This document shows positions 8,343 to 20,239 of a DNA stretch of 64,000 bases, one piece after another; position 1 is the stretch's first letter, and the number at the start of each line of letters is the position of its first letter. The notes below the pieces were generated by a model, which did not search any database, was not told the origin of the DNA, and worked only from the letters and a program-made list of their open reading frames with translations. The DNA comes from Senecio squalidus (lineage: Eukaryota > Streptophyta > Magnoliopsida > Asterales > Asteraceae), in the NCBI GenBank assembly GCA_910822075.1, contig CAJVGC010000508.1, forward strand, positions 33,825,580 through 33,889,579, given 5' to 3'. The translations under genes were made by a program, and so were the position numbers.

Positions 8343-11120
8343 TGTGACAACCCACAAAAATCCAGGTTCACACCGACTAAATTCTTTTAACACTATTACT
8401 CAACTTGTATATGTTTTGATTTATTTACGACCGGTAGGTCAACCTATACATAAATGATATTGGTTAACTACGTCAAAAACATATACGGATACCGGGATTA
8501 GGTATACGGGATCAAATATTCACATAAAATAAACATTTTTACAACAATAATTCTAGTCCAATATTTCATGCATAAAATCATGATTTATGCATCAACTTTG
8601 CATGTATGGAACTTTGCATGCATATATATATATATATATATATATCAAATACACAACTTACACAAAACACCCTAAGCATAGAAGGACTTCACTTAGGACC
8701 CTAGAGTTTGCAAAAATGACAATTTAAATAATCACCTACAAGTTGTTTGTTGCTTGCTTGACTAGTTAAATGAGTTGGTGGTGTCACATGGGTTTAGTCA
8801 CTTACACACTTGACCATTTCACTATTGAACTCAATAGACCATACCTCCCATGTGCTAGCACTCATGACTCCACTCTCTCCTTTGGCTATAAATACTAGAC
8901 CACTTCCATCCATTTCACTTGCTCATTCACCACCAAGTGAAAAACTCTTCTCCCTCCCTCCTTGCTCTTTAAATTTTGGCCAAGAGAAGAACCAAGAAGA
9001 AATCACCAACACACATTCCATACATCAAAAACCTAGTTCTAAGCTTTGATCATAAGGAAGAAACATCAAGTCTTGCATTCATATACTCTTAGGTATGTCC
9101 TAAAAACTCTCTTCATGCAACATATTTACATACTCATTTGTCATAAAACTTATGCATTTCATACAACAACTTAGCATAAACAAAGAAAAGTTAAGTTATT
9201 TTGTTAACCAGAAACTAACACCGACTTGTAGACACTTTTTAACCATCTTAACCAAATGTTTTGGATAAACCATTTTAAACAAAAGATACTTCTATGTTTT
9301 CTGAAGATTTAGACATAAAAATCATAAATTTTGGATATGTTTAAGTATTTTAAAAGTATTTTACGCAACAACATACGTTTCAGCTACATAAACTGTCTAC
9401 ACGGACTGTTTTTGGGAAATCTGGGAAAACGACCACTAAAACATAATAGGAGACCTCATCTATGTTAAAGTTAACTTAAAAACGAACGTTTCAATATAAG
9501 ATTCGTTAAAAACTGATAAATATCGAGCAAGATATACCATTTTGAAGTTTGACCTAATTCCTTGACCCCCAAACTGCATACCAGCGGAGCTTTTATTAAA
9601 TCTGGGAGAAATGGTTTTGAATTGGTCCATGAGACCTGTGGCATTTGAAAGATAAATCAAATTCCTACATTTCCATAAAAAGAACACTAAAAACGGATAA
9701 ACGACCAAGGAGTTACGATATTTTCAAGTTAACATGTACTTTGAGAAAACCCTAAAACCTACTGTTAGTATTTCTGTTATAAATATCAGTAGACTTTCAA
9801 TCTGGTTTCATGGCCTAAACCATTTGAAAGGTATTTCAAACGCGGTCGTTTCTATATAAGATTCATTAAAATCGGATAAGAAACGGGTGAGATATGTTAC
9901 TTTAAAGTTGGGTAAAACTTAAAGACACTTGCTGAGTTTTTATAAACTTTTATAAAAACTAACTTTTAAAACCAACTCGATAATAATAGCGATAACACAA
10001 TACTAGGGAGCTTTGTATGCAATGATTCCATCTCGATATTTCGTAGTGCCGAGCTTGCTGGATTTACGATTTAAAGTGTCCTAGCTCCGCATGCGATTAT
10101 AGAATGGTCTTGTATATAATGGCCCGAACGGTGTTAGTTTATTATTATCAAACCCGAACCCTAACCCTACCTTATTCATACATATACATACATTTTCATG
10201 TGCATTGGACTAGAATATAAAAACCTTAATTCCAAAACTTAATAGGTCAAGGTTAGACCTACCTGATTCTCGGATTTGAGACTTCTACGTGTTGGCTTAC
10301 ACACACTACCTCATTTCTTTTAGCTGGCTTGCTAAGGTGAGTTCATAGCCCCGCTTTTTACTTGTTTTTATAACATACTGGGGGTGAGATACATGCTATT
10401 TTACTTATGGACACAAGTACTTAAAACCTTTACTAGTTGCCTAAGTTACCACTAAGCCAAAGGAAATTCCCCTATCATGAATCGTTAGTTAAGGACTTAA
10501 GCGCGATTGTATTGGATAGATCTATTAGGGTTTGACAACCCTCACCCAACGGCTAGACGATGTAACCCACGTCTACCACAACTAACTCGTGGACTCGAGT
10601 AGGGTGCTTTACTTTTGAAACTATATATGTTATTTGGCTATAACATAGGAACACTTATGGGGTAAGGAACTTTGTTACGCTTCGATGTCATGAGCTTAGG
10701 TGCAACTGTAAGACTTTACTTAAACGGAAATCTTGTGGTCCACTTTATTACTAAACTAAACCTATGAATTCACCAACTTTATGTTGACTTTAGCATGTAT
10801 GTCTCAGGTGCTTAGTCGAAAGGGCTTTCGGCGGAGGGATTTTGGGATATGACAGAGTCGCATATTTCAAACTCACGCTTTTGGGAGATTTCCCTTGCAT
10901 TACTTATTTTCTTTTAAGTTATGTAATGTAAATCTTTGTTTTGTGAACTCTGGTAACACTTTTCCTTAATCATGTAAAACTCTGATTTTCAATATCAATG
11001 AATGTATGTTTTTTTTTAAAACGACTCATATAGAGGTCGTTCGTCTATATATCATTGCTATCTGGGACCCATGAAGTCAACACCTCGAGTCTCGGGAACA
11101 CGAGATTTGGGGGTGTGACA
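8343..11120 (+). repeat. 3' LTR of Tekay-type element (2778 bp)
   Basis: Near-identical to 1725-4499. By eye I see about seven substitutions, for example T for A near 8405, A for C in the CTAGACCACTT phrase and T for G near 9512. I also see a longer TA run (8617-8644) and a shorter poly-T near 11008. That is about 0.25% substitution. TATA box at 8887-8894. Confidence 0.95.
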
Positions 11121-11125
11121 GAGAG
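11121..11125. repeat. Target-site duplication GAGAG (right)
   Basis: Matches 1720-1724. Confidence 0.9.
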
Positions 11126-12565
11126 ATACGCAGATTTTTTGAGGACGTTACGCTTTTACAGCCGTACATTCTTTCCACTGCTGTCTCCTTTCACGGAATC
11201 TCGACGTCTAAATAGGGGAGTTCTTTTTCTTCCTTTCTCTTTTACTTTTTACACGTATTCGTTGATTTATTTTTTTTACAATGAGGACATTGTATTGTTT
11301 AAGTGTGGGGAAGGGGGTAGGAAAGAAGAAATCTATTTGTCCTTAGGAACATTTTTTTTGAAAATTTAAATTTTTTTTGACATGTTTCTCGTAATTAGTT
11401 TTAACTAGTTGCATAACTAGGCACACCTACCCCATTACATATTTGTGAGGATTTGAGCCATTATAGCATACATTTTATATGCTTTTATCTTCGTTTTTTT
11501 ATGAGTGTGTCGGTGACTTGTAGACTTTAGAACTTGACATTGTATACACTTCGAGGCTATGAATGAGCATAAGTTTTACTTATTAGTAACTAGGAAAGAG
11601 GCAAAAGAATTAGGATTGTTAAACCGTTGATTGACCTATTCGTTTCTTATAGTCAGTAGCTACACTTGTTATTTGACTCACACTACCTATCGAACACTCA
11701 TTTTTAGTGTTTTTGACGTTTAGATACCATATTTGCGCCAAGCCTTTTTCTTTTATCACCCTTTACACATATATATATATTCCATAAATTGAGCCTAAAT
11801 GTTTAAATCGTTCAATCCAAATATTTTTGTTGAAAATTTTCCTCTTTCATAACTTGGTTGATTATTAGACGAATTGTTATATATGATGGCGTGGAATTGT
11901 TTAATTTGCTTTAATTCACGAAGGAAAAAAAATTATTTATTAAAGCCCGTACTAGGTAACCAATAACAGTTGAAGTGATTTAACGTACTTTGCGAGAAAT
12001 AAAATTCTCAATCGAACCGTTGAAGAATTAAGGCGAAATTTAGTTTTAGGAGTTTCATCAAAAGGAGTCATTAAGGATAATCAATTGAGTTTTGAAAGTA
12101 ATATGGTTTTTGACTAAAATATTTGAATTTGTAGACTAATTGGAATTTATCTGTTTCATATCATTCATTATAATTCACTCTCATTCCATTTTTCCATCAT
12201 TTTATCCATCACCCATTGTTATGACCATAAGCCCTTTGAACTAGTTACTTAGACTCTATTAGTGGAGAAACGTATCGTTATCAAGCCTATGATAGAATAC
12301 TTGTCATGACTGAGCTTTGAGCGATTTCACATATATATTACACTTAGATTAGCTTTTCGAGTGATTGAGTGTTATACTTCCCAAATCGTGAGATGTTTAG
12401 TTATGCATTTAAATTATGGCTTGGTAATTGTTAAATTCATCTTCGTAAATAAATTTTTTGTAATTTACTTGATTCGTTGGGTATTTTATTTTTATTGAAG
12501 ATGATTGTTTTGTTCTAAATCTAATAGTTTACTTGAGGACAAGTAAGATTCAAGTGTGGGGAATT
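11126..12565 (+). mobile_element. Internal 3' non-coding region of Tat-type element(s)
   Basis: No credible ORF is present. Two phrases of the type GAGGACA...AAGTGTGGGG occur, at about 11282-11310 and 12535-12561. This purine-rich wording usually lies between pol and the 3' LTR of plant Tat-group elements. The second copy abuts the LTR at 12566, so it is the probable polypurine tract. The first may be a second tract, or the trace of a boundary between two Tat elements. That would fit the fact that LTR A on the left and LTR B on the right are clearly different families. Confidence 0.45.
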
Positions 12566-12763
12566 TGATATGTTTAAAATAATCGATATTTTGTTAATCA
12601 TATTTCTCATTTTTTATCTAGTTTTCTGCAACTTTTGCTATGATCTGGTATGTTTTCAGTTATAAATGCAGATTAGAGTTGAATTTGGATCATGGAGCGA
12701 AAAGGAGCTGAAACCGGCTCAGAACGGATACAAACGAGCAAGAACGGTGAAATTCTGAAGAAC

Positions 12764-12871
12764 CAGCCGGCGGCTGAAATTCGTTAGCCGGCGGCTGGAT
12801 TAAATTCCCAAAAATGTTCGTAACGTGCCGCGGAAGCAACTTTTCTACCTGTGCATTCCAGCCGCCGGCTG
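12764..12871. repeat. Three GC-rich palindromes AGCCG-N-CGGCT
   Basis: Copies at 12764-12776 (CAGCCGGCGGCTG), 12786-12796 (AGCCGGCGGCT) and 12859-12871 (CAGCCGCCGGCTG). They sit 20-130 bp before the likely TATA box. The third, and the reverse complement of the first two, contains AGCCGCC, the GCC-box core bound by plant AP2/ERF factors. Confidence 0.8.
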
Positions 12872-12890
12872 AATCTGGCGGATTAGAGTC

Positions 12891-12898
12891 TATTTAAA
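12891..12898 (+). promoter_or_regulatory. Probable TATA box of LTR B
   Basis: TATTTAAA lies just downstream of the palindromes, followed by GGGCTGCTAGGGTTCGAATT. The assignment rests on sequence and position only. Confidence 0.4.
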
Positions 12899-14060
12899 GG
12901 GCTGCTAGGGTTCGAATTAAACACATCTTATTCCATACTTTCATCCCATATTCGACCTGGAGAGCTGCAAGGAGAGTCCTGGAAGCCTTTGATCACGTTG
13001 GAAGCTTCGGTTAAAGTCTTTTAATCGTATTTGAAGTTTGCTTTTATTGGTTTGCACTTTATTCTTAGTTTCTTGATACAATGCTTTTGTTTGAAGATTC
13101 TTATGCTATTTTGTCACAATCCAACATGAGCTAAACTCTTTTAAGTGATTGCTTGGATTGTTGAACTTGGATCTATGTTTAATTAAGTTTATGTTTGAAC
13201 TAATTGGTTTTTCCGTTATTATTTACGTTTAATCGCGATCCATGTTTATTCAAAGTCATTATAATTACTACTTAGCGTGATTGATGAATTTATATCATAA
13301 CTAACGTTTTTATAAGTTTATCAGTTATTTACGATTATATAATTCATTAGATAATTGTAACTTGAGACTTAATTGAGACAGGCTAAGATATTAGTAATTT
13401 AATGAATTGAATGAACATGACAATTATATCAAAATTGAATAATTGAGACTTTTGTTAATTCGTAGTCGACAGATTAAATTGTAATAATAGTGACATTAAA
13501 GCACAATTTAGAGTGGATAATCTAAGATAACTCTTGATGTACGATTATTCATATGATCTTTCTCTAAAATTGTAGGATTAGACAACTCTAATAGGAAGTC
13601 TAATTATTATAGAAATCACAGTTAAATCAATCAAACATATTCTTATTATCCATGATCCAAGTAAAACGTAATCCCAAGTAATCACTGCTTTTTAATATCT
13701 GATCAAATCTTAAAGTCTTTTCGATACATCTTTTCATCCGCAATTCCACTTAGTTAAATCAATTGCTATTTTTTTTTTTTTTTTCTGAAATATGTTCTCA
13801 CAAAACTAAAACGTCCCCCATATTTTACTTGCTTTGTTAGTTTAATTATATAATTTAAGATAACGAATATAAATACACGTTCCCTGAGTTCGATCCGGAC
13901 TTACTGAAATCTATATTATCGTACGATCAGGTACACTGCCTGTATTGTGTGTTAATCTACTTTAGTAAAATCCTTTTCTAAACTTTAAATAATTTTATGT
14001 TATAAAATACACATCAATCTCTCTCCTAGTAAACATAGGAGATGTGAGAATACTACCACT

Positions 14061-14345
14061 TTGCCCAAAACATCTGTTCCATCAGAATCTCAGCATGAGG
14101 TTGTATTGATTGTGCCTATCCTTCTAAAGGACATTAAGGACATGTCAACTCAGTTTAATGACAAGCTGAGTGCAATGCACACTGAGATTGGTGTTCTCAA
14201 GGATCAAAATGCAAAGGAGTTGGTTGATTTAAATGTTTTGGTGCTAAATCTAACCTATGATTTAAAGGTGAAGGTTATGTGGGTGCTCAGACTCAGGGGG
14301 AGAAAAGTGGAGATATTGGTGAGTCTGATCAACAAAATAATTTGA
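14061..14345 (+). pseudogene. Coiled-coil-like N-terminal piece of the host element's protein
   Basis: The frame reads PILLKDIKDMSTQFNDKLS and then further heptad-like residues (MHTEIGVLKDQNAKELVDLN), suggesting a coiled coil. No ATG starts this frame at 14061. Downstream frames in 14240-14490 are rich in Lys/Arg (KRKRKRSP) but broken by frameshift and stop. I read it as the damaged N-terminal half of the protein continued at 14505. No family is recognised. Confidence 0.4.
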
Positions 14346-14504
14346 AAAGAAAAAGAAAAAGGTCACCAGTTAAGGGGGAGAAAAAGGAGAAAAGATACAA
14401 GAGAAATATGAGATGATTTGAAAATGAAAAAACTGAAGAATATTTCATAATTGATAGTGATGTTACTTTAACATCAACTGAAAAAGTTATGTGTGGGCAA
14501 CAAA

Positions 14505-15422
14505 ATGGTATTATATGGAGTTGATATGGGAGAAAATGATCCAGAATATGGATATCCTTTGACTGGCTATGCAAGAAGAATTAGTTTGTCAGAATTTAAA
14601 GAACAAGTGGCTCAGTCTGATAAAGCAAAGACAATTGAGGTTGAGAGTTCCAGTGGAAAAGGGAAAGAGAAAGAGGTGACAAAAGAGGATGAACTGAAGC
14701 TTGAAGCTGATAGACAAGAAAGATTGAGTAGGTCGGACTTCAATGCTGGAATGTCTGTTGAAAGATATTCGGAATACATCAAAGGCGTACACTTTGAAAG
14801 ATTTGAAGCTGAACCAAAAGACAAGTCAGCTCCTAAAGTCAAAGATTCATGTGATGTTGCAACTGAAGAATTAGAAACCGAAATGGAAAAAGAAGAGATG
14901 TTGGCCCTTGAAGAAGAACAATTGAGAATCAAGGTTGATGAGGAAATGTCTAAAAGGGTTCAAATAGAGCAGACAAGAATGGAGTTTATTGAAAAACCTT
15001 TTGTCAAACAGAAACTAAGTGATGACATTGTTCATATTGATTGCACTGAGACACATTGGAAATTGCATCTGAAATGTCTACTCAAAAATGGTAAGTTGTT
15101 TAATATTGCAGTGGAAAGAATGCAAGCTCTTGGGCTGGAAGAATGGAAAAGGATTTCCAAACTGAGTACAAGATTGAGTAATGTTGAAATTCATAATGTG
15201 GTGAAGAGAGAAGCAATATATAATGTTAATGTTGCATACTTCTTGGAGTTGATTCCTGCAGAAGATTACAAACATTTTTGCATTGCTAACAGGTGTCATA
15301 AGGGAGCCAAATCTCTGGGTTTAGAGTCTCAGACTGATCATCCAGTACCTACAGAGATTACATTTCAAGAAAGAAGCTATGCGAATACTGAAAAACATGA
15401 TGCGTTATGTTATATTGACTGT
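14505..15422 (+). pseudogene. Unrecognised acidic protein, 5' part (306 codons), split by insertion
   Basis: The first ATG of the frame (14505) begins MVLYGVDMGENDPEYGYPL. There follows a charged middle rich in Glu/Lys (ELETEMEKEEMLALEEEQ, with EEQLRIKVDEEMSKRVQIEQ helical in appearance) and a more globular C-terminal part (HWKLHLKCLLKNGKLFNIAV; VAYFLELIPAEDYKHFCIAN). The frame is open up to the nested chromovirus at 15423. It resumes at 23044 and runs 65 codons to TAA 23239-23241 with no frame change, giving about 371 codons. I know of no enzyme domain that fits. Because it lies directly upstream of the element's purine tract and LTR, it is probably an element-encoded gag-like or accessory protein, though a captured host gene is possible. 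Confidence 0.5.
15418..15422. repeat. Target-site duplication ACTGT (left)
   Basis: Matches 23039-23043 and flanks the nested minus-strand chromovirus. Confidence 0.9.
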
Positions 15423-16742
15423 TGTAACACTTGGATTAAAACACACAAAAAAATTTTTTTTTTTTTTTTTTATATAAATAACTTCTACAATGTTAACGGT
15501 TTACTACAACTTAACATAACTTTATACAAACAAAGGTAATGTTTTGCTTTCACCAAAATAACATTTTAAACATTTAGAGCGGAAGCTCATTATAAAATAT
15601 TTTGATTCTTAGTAAGGTCCCCATCCATGCCTCGTATGCTTGCCTTGCGTTTCAAAAATCCTTCTTACCTATAAGCACGACATCAACAAAATAGATTAGC
15701 GTTAAGCTAGTGAATATACTTAGACATATGTTAAGAAAATCTCCAAGACTATTTAAGTCTTATCAATCTCTTCTCCCAACTTATATAAAGTTGGTTCTTA
15801 CTTCTTTCCGACTATTAAAAGTCATTTGCATACCCTCGCGGTATGTATTTAAGGTTAAGTCTACTTCTCCCCGACTAATGAAAGTCAATTCTACTTCTTG
15901 TCGTCATATAAATGTCTTCTCTATTCTTCTCTAACATAATAATATGTTAGGATATCATTCCCATACTTAAACTACCTTAAAACTTACTAAAAACTGATCT
16001 AGGCACTAGTTGCTCCGCAACTAAACAATTCTGGAAAATCACCCTTGGCTACTGAGTGCCTGTTGCGGCGCAACTAGGCCAGTAGCAGGGGTGACTTCCG
16101 TTTTTGATCGTTTTAGCACTTACATGATAGTTTACGCCACTTCTAGTCCTTATTTCTGCTAACAACTCTAACTATAACTTGGAATAACATACTTATCAAT
16201 CTTCAACACATTAATACAAAATTTTAAACACATAACCATATGAAAATGAGTCTCGTATACTCACCTTGGCGTTGAAGTACGTTCACTACTCTTTTGTTGC
16301 TTTACCCTTTCCTTTGTCTTTTAAATCTTCTTTTCCTCCAAACACCAATTTAGCTAGATTCCTTTATCTTCTAATCTTAACTCTTTATAAACTTCACCAA
16401 CTTAACACCAATTTGAGGAAATTGCAAATGCTCTTAGCTTGATTTCAATTACACACACTCAAAACACATACAAAAAATCCAGAATTTGACACCTAATCAT
16501 CCTACTCATACTCAATTTCAAATTTACACCTTTAGTCCCTCAACTTCTCAAATCTTTCTAATTTAGAAAATTACTAGCATTATTAACTAATTAAGTCCTT
16601 TTTAACTAAAATTAACTATCTTTCTTACAATTCTAGTCCTTCACTTATAAAACTTCTCAAATAACATAAATATAAAACATATATATTATAAATAAATAAA
16701 TACTTACGAAATATTCTAATTTCCGAGAACCGGGATGTTACA
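15423..16742 (-). repeat. 3' LTR of minus-strand chromovirus (1320 bp)
   Basis: In the element's direction it begins TGTAACATCCCGG and ends CAAGTGTTACA. Palindromes AGTTGCTCCGCAACT (16008-16022) and GTTGCGGCGCAAC (16062-16074) lie inside. A 74-codon frame on the opposite strand, found in both LTRs, is not considered a gene. Confidence 0.93.
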
Positions 16743-16757
16743 AATCTTCCCTCCTTC
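16743..16757 (-). other. Polypurine tract of minus-strand chromovirus
   Basis: In the element's direction GAAGGAGGGAAGATT lies immediately before the LTR start. Confidence 0.8.
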
Positions 16758-16760
16758 TAA

Positions 16761-16780
16761 AGATTTCGTCCCCGAAATCT
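16761..16780. repeat. Palindrome overlapping the pol stop codon
   Basis: AGATTTCG-TCCC-CGAAATCT. The pol stop TAG (complement of 16779-16781) overlaps its edge, exactly as in the element at 8307-8325, although the surrounding sequence differs. Confidence 0.8.
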
Positions 16781-19700
16781 ATTCTTCAAATAATTTGGGA
16801 TAAAATTTCTTCATTTCATTCTCCGGCTCCCAAGTAAATTCCGACCCCTTTCTATGCTTCCATTGTACCTTAACCATACTAATTTGCTTATTTCTAAGTT
16901 GTTTTATTTTCCGATCGAGAATGACTACCGGTTCTTCTACATAATTCAACTTCTCATCGATTTCCATATTATCTAGTGGAACAAATGACGTTTCATCCGC
17001 AAGACACTTTCTTAAATTTGACACATGGAATGTAGGATGTATCTTATTTAAAATTTCGGGCAATTCTAGTCGGTAAGCAACTTTTTCGATTCTCTCTAAA
17101 ATCTTAAATGGTCCAATAAACCTTGGACTTAATTTTCCTCTTTTTCTAAATCGAATCACTCCTTTCCATGGGGAAACTTTTAACATTACAAATTCACCAA
17201 CTTCAAATTCTGTCGGTCTTCGTCTTTTATCGGCATAACTCTTTTGTCGATCTTGAGCCATCTTAAGTCTTTCTCTAATTTGATCTATCTTTTCCGTTGT
17301 AATTTGTACAATTTCTTTTTCTCCCAATTCTCGTTGTCCAATTTCACCCCAACATATTGGCGTTCTACACTTTCTTCCATATAACATTGTATAAGGTGCA
17401 CAATCTATACTAGCTTGATAGCTATTGTTGTAAGAAAATTCTACTAACGGTAAATGATCATCCCAATTATCCCCAAAATCTATTACACACGCACGGAGTA
17501 AATCAACCAATGTTTGTATTGTTCTTTCGCTTTGCCCATCGGTTTGAGGATGATAAGCCGTGCTAATATTAAGTTTCACCCCTAATTCTTCTTGAAAACC
17601 TCTCCAAAAGTGAGAAGTAAAACGTGTATCTATATCCGACACTATCGAAATCGGAACTCCATGTCTTACTACGATCTCCTTCAAAAACATTTCCGCCATT
17701 TTCTCCGAAGATATAGCTTCTTTGATTGGTAAGAAATGAGCACTTTTCGTTAATCTATCTACGATCACCCAAATAGCATCATTCTTTCTTTTAGACTTTG
17801 GCAATTTCGTCACCAAATCCATAGTAATATTCTCCCATTTCCAAACCGGTATTTCCAATGGTTGCATTTTTCCATAAGGCTTTTGGTGTTCCGCTTTAAC
17901 TTGTAAACATGTTAAACATTTTTCTACATATTTCACTATATCTCTCTTCATACCCGGCCACCAATAGTCTTCCTTAAGGTCTCTATACATTTTCGTACTT
18001 CCGGGATGAATAGAATATTTTGACTTATGAGCTCCGTCTAGCAAAACCTTCTTACAATCCGATGTATTAGGAATCCAAACTCTCCCAAATCTAGTCTTTA
18101 AACCTCTACTATCTTCCATCAAATTTTGCACTTGACCCACAATTCTTTCTCTTTTCCAATTTTCCTCTTTAATTGCTTCCGATTGAGCTTCTTTAACCGA
18201 ATCAAGGAAATTTGAATTGATGATTAAAGCTAAGGAATAAAGTTTCATCTCCGGTTGTGAACTCTTTCTACTTAACGCATCCGCAACAACATTTGCTTTT
18301 CCAGGGTGGTATCGAATGTCACAATCATAATATTTTACCAAATCTAACCATCTACGTTGTCTCATACTAAGATCATTTTGGGTAAAGAAATATTGCAAAC
18401 TTTTGTGATCCGTATAAATCGTACATCTTTCACCATAGATATAATGTCTCCATATCTTTAAAGCAAATACAACCGCCGCTAACTCTAAATCTCGTACCGG
18501 ATACTTCTTTTCATTATCTTTCAACTGTCTCGAAGCATAAGCGATAACCCTTCCATGTTGCATCAAAACACATCCTAAACCGGTATATGAAGCATCACTA
18601 TACACAACTAAATCTTTCGTTCCATCCGACAAAACTAACACCGGTGCTTCACTTAGTTTCTTCTTTAAAATCTGGAACGCTTCTTCTTGTTTTTCTTTCC
18701 ATTCAAACTTCTTATTCTTTCTAGTTAACTCGGTTAAGCTTGAAGCTTTTAGAAAAATCTTGAATAAATCTTCGGTAATACCCCGCAAGACCAAGAAAAC
18801 TACGAATTTCTTTCACATTTTTCGGAGAATTCCAATTAACAATTGCTTCAATTTTCGCTGGATCTACTTTTATACCTTCTGCATTTACTACATGACCCAA
18901 AAATTGAACTTCTTTTAACCAAAATTCACATTTAGAAAACTTTGCATATAACTTCTCTCGTCTAAGAATCTCCAACAATTGACGCTATCCACATGTTCTT
19001 CTTTACTCCTTGAGTATATTAGAATATCATCAATAAATACTATAACAGATCCAACATCGATCTACAAACTCTATTCATCAAATCCATAAAAGCTGCGGGG
19101 GCTTTCGTTAGACCAAAAGGCATAACCAAAAGTTCATAATGGCCATACCTCGTGCAAAAAGCCGTTTTCGGTACATCTTCCTCCTTTACTTTCAATTGGT
19201 GATAACCCGACCTCAAATCTATCTTTGAAAAGAATTCCGCCCCTTGCAATTGATCAAACAAATCATCTATTCTCGGTAACGGGTATTTATTCTTGACCGT
19301 TAACTTATTAAGTTCTCGATAATCTATACACATGCGCATACTACCATCTTTCTTTTTCACAAATAAAATCGGTGCACCCCACTGAGAAGAACTGGGACGG
19401 ATAAAACCCTTATCTAACAACTCTTGTAACTGACGCATTAATTCTTTCATTTCGGCTGGAGCTAGTCTATATGGAGCCTTTGCTACAGGTGCAGCACCGA
19501 GAATCAATTCTATTCTAAACTCTACTTCTCTTTCTGGTGGCAAACCCGGAAGATCTTCAGGAAATACATCTACATATTCATTTACTACATCTACTTCTTT
19601 TAATTCTTTCTTATCTTTCTTTTTATCTATCACATACGCAAGGTATGCTTGACAACCTCGGGACATATATCTTCTTTCTTTCATTAAGGAACAAACCGAA

Positions 19701-20239
19701 ATTTCACCACTCTTTTTCTCCCCATAAATGACAACTTCTTTTCCTTCTAAATCAGTAAATTTAATAATTTTAATCTTACATAAGATGATAGCATTATTCT
19801 TTTCTAACCAATCCATACCAACTATAACATCAAATTCTCCCATGACCATTGGAATCAAGTCTATCGTAAATTTTGTTGATTCTATCTCTAATTGATTATC
19901 GTGATAAACATCTGACACAAGAACAATTCGATTATCCGCCACTTCTACTTCTAAGGGATATTCTAGCTTACTAAGGGGTTTAGAAAACTTCTTACAAAAT
20001 TTACTTGATACAAAAGATCTATTTTCTCCCGAATCAAACAACACATAAGCAGGTTGAGAGTTTACAATAAAAATACCTGAAACGACATCAGTCGATTCTT
20101 TTGCTTCTACGGTTGTGATTTGAAAGGCACGACCACGGCCTTTATTATCTTCAGCTTTCTTTCCACTACCTCCTCCTTCAAGAAGTAAAGGAGCTTTCGT
20201 TCCCACCAATAACTTCTGATTCTGAGGCAACTTTGGACA
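16779..20239 (-). pseudogene. Pol of minus-strand chromovirus (PR-RT-RH-IN-chromodomain)
   Basis: The order in coding direction is as follows. Protease has VLFDSGENRSF near 20035; the usual DSGA is DSGE here, which is odd for an aspartic protease. GMDWLEKN follows. RT blocks (IDYRELNKLTVKN, KIDLRSGYHQ) run down to 19040. A small deletion before the FIDD box (about 19040-19065) breaks the frame, and FIDD itself survives in another frame. Two more shifts lie near 18980 and 18745. From 18785 down to 16779 one long frame carries RNase H (YSDASYTGLGCVL, YTDHKSLQ, VVADALSRK), integrase (zinc region, MDLVTKLP, SDIDTRF, YHPQTDGQSERTIQ intact) and a chromodomain (VQWKHRKGSEFTWEPEN). The integrase looks full length; the RT does not. 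Confidence 0.9.

Larger units (their letters stand above)
1725..11120 (+). mobile_element. Nested Tekay-type chromovirus, full LTR pair, defective
   Basis: A Ty3/gypsy LTR retrotransposon of 9396 bp. In order it has: 5' LTR (1725-4499), tRNA-iMet-type primer site (4503-4514), gag remnant, protease C-terminal part, reverse transcriptase, RNase H, integrase with a C-terminal chromodomain, polypurine tract (8333-8342) and 3' LTR (8343-11120). Both ends are flanked by GAGAG. The RT-RH-IN order defines Ty3/gypsy, and the chromodomain after integrase with an iMet primer site fits the Tekay/Del chromoviruses. The body cannot make functional proteins: most of gag and the protease active site are deleted, two TGA codons are seen and integrase is frameshifted. 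The LTRs nonetheless differ by only about seven substitutions, a TA-repeat length change and a poly-T length change. Confidence 0.93.
12566..14016 (+). mobile_element. Tat-type LTR B (1451 bp)
   Basis: Begins TGATATG right after a purine-rich AAGTGTGGGGAATT and ends ACACATCA, giving imperfect inverted termini. Near the 3' end it has GTTCCCTGAGTTCGATCCGG and TACACTGCCTG, the same style as LTR A. The element ends here, because unrelated sequence follows at 14017. LTR B shares layout with LTR A (a GGAGC-AAAAGGA phrase upstream, palindromes, TACACTGCC near the end) but not detailed sequence, and it lacks the TTCGAAAGG repeats. The two are therefore not an LTR pair from one insertion. Confidence 0.6.

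Noticed and set aside
12764..12871. CRISPR-like or prokaryotic repeat array
   Set aside because: Only three short palindromes with irregular spacing in plant LTR DNA, with no cas genes.
1..14016. LTR A and LTR B as the two LTRs of one Tat-type insertion
   Set aside because: Similar layout and end phrases but no sequence identity over most of their length, and the TTCGAAAGG array is absent from LTR B. They are better read as different families.
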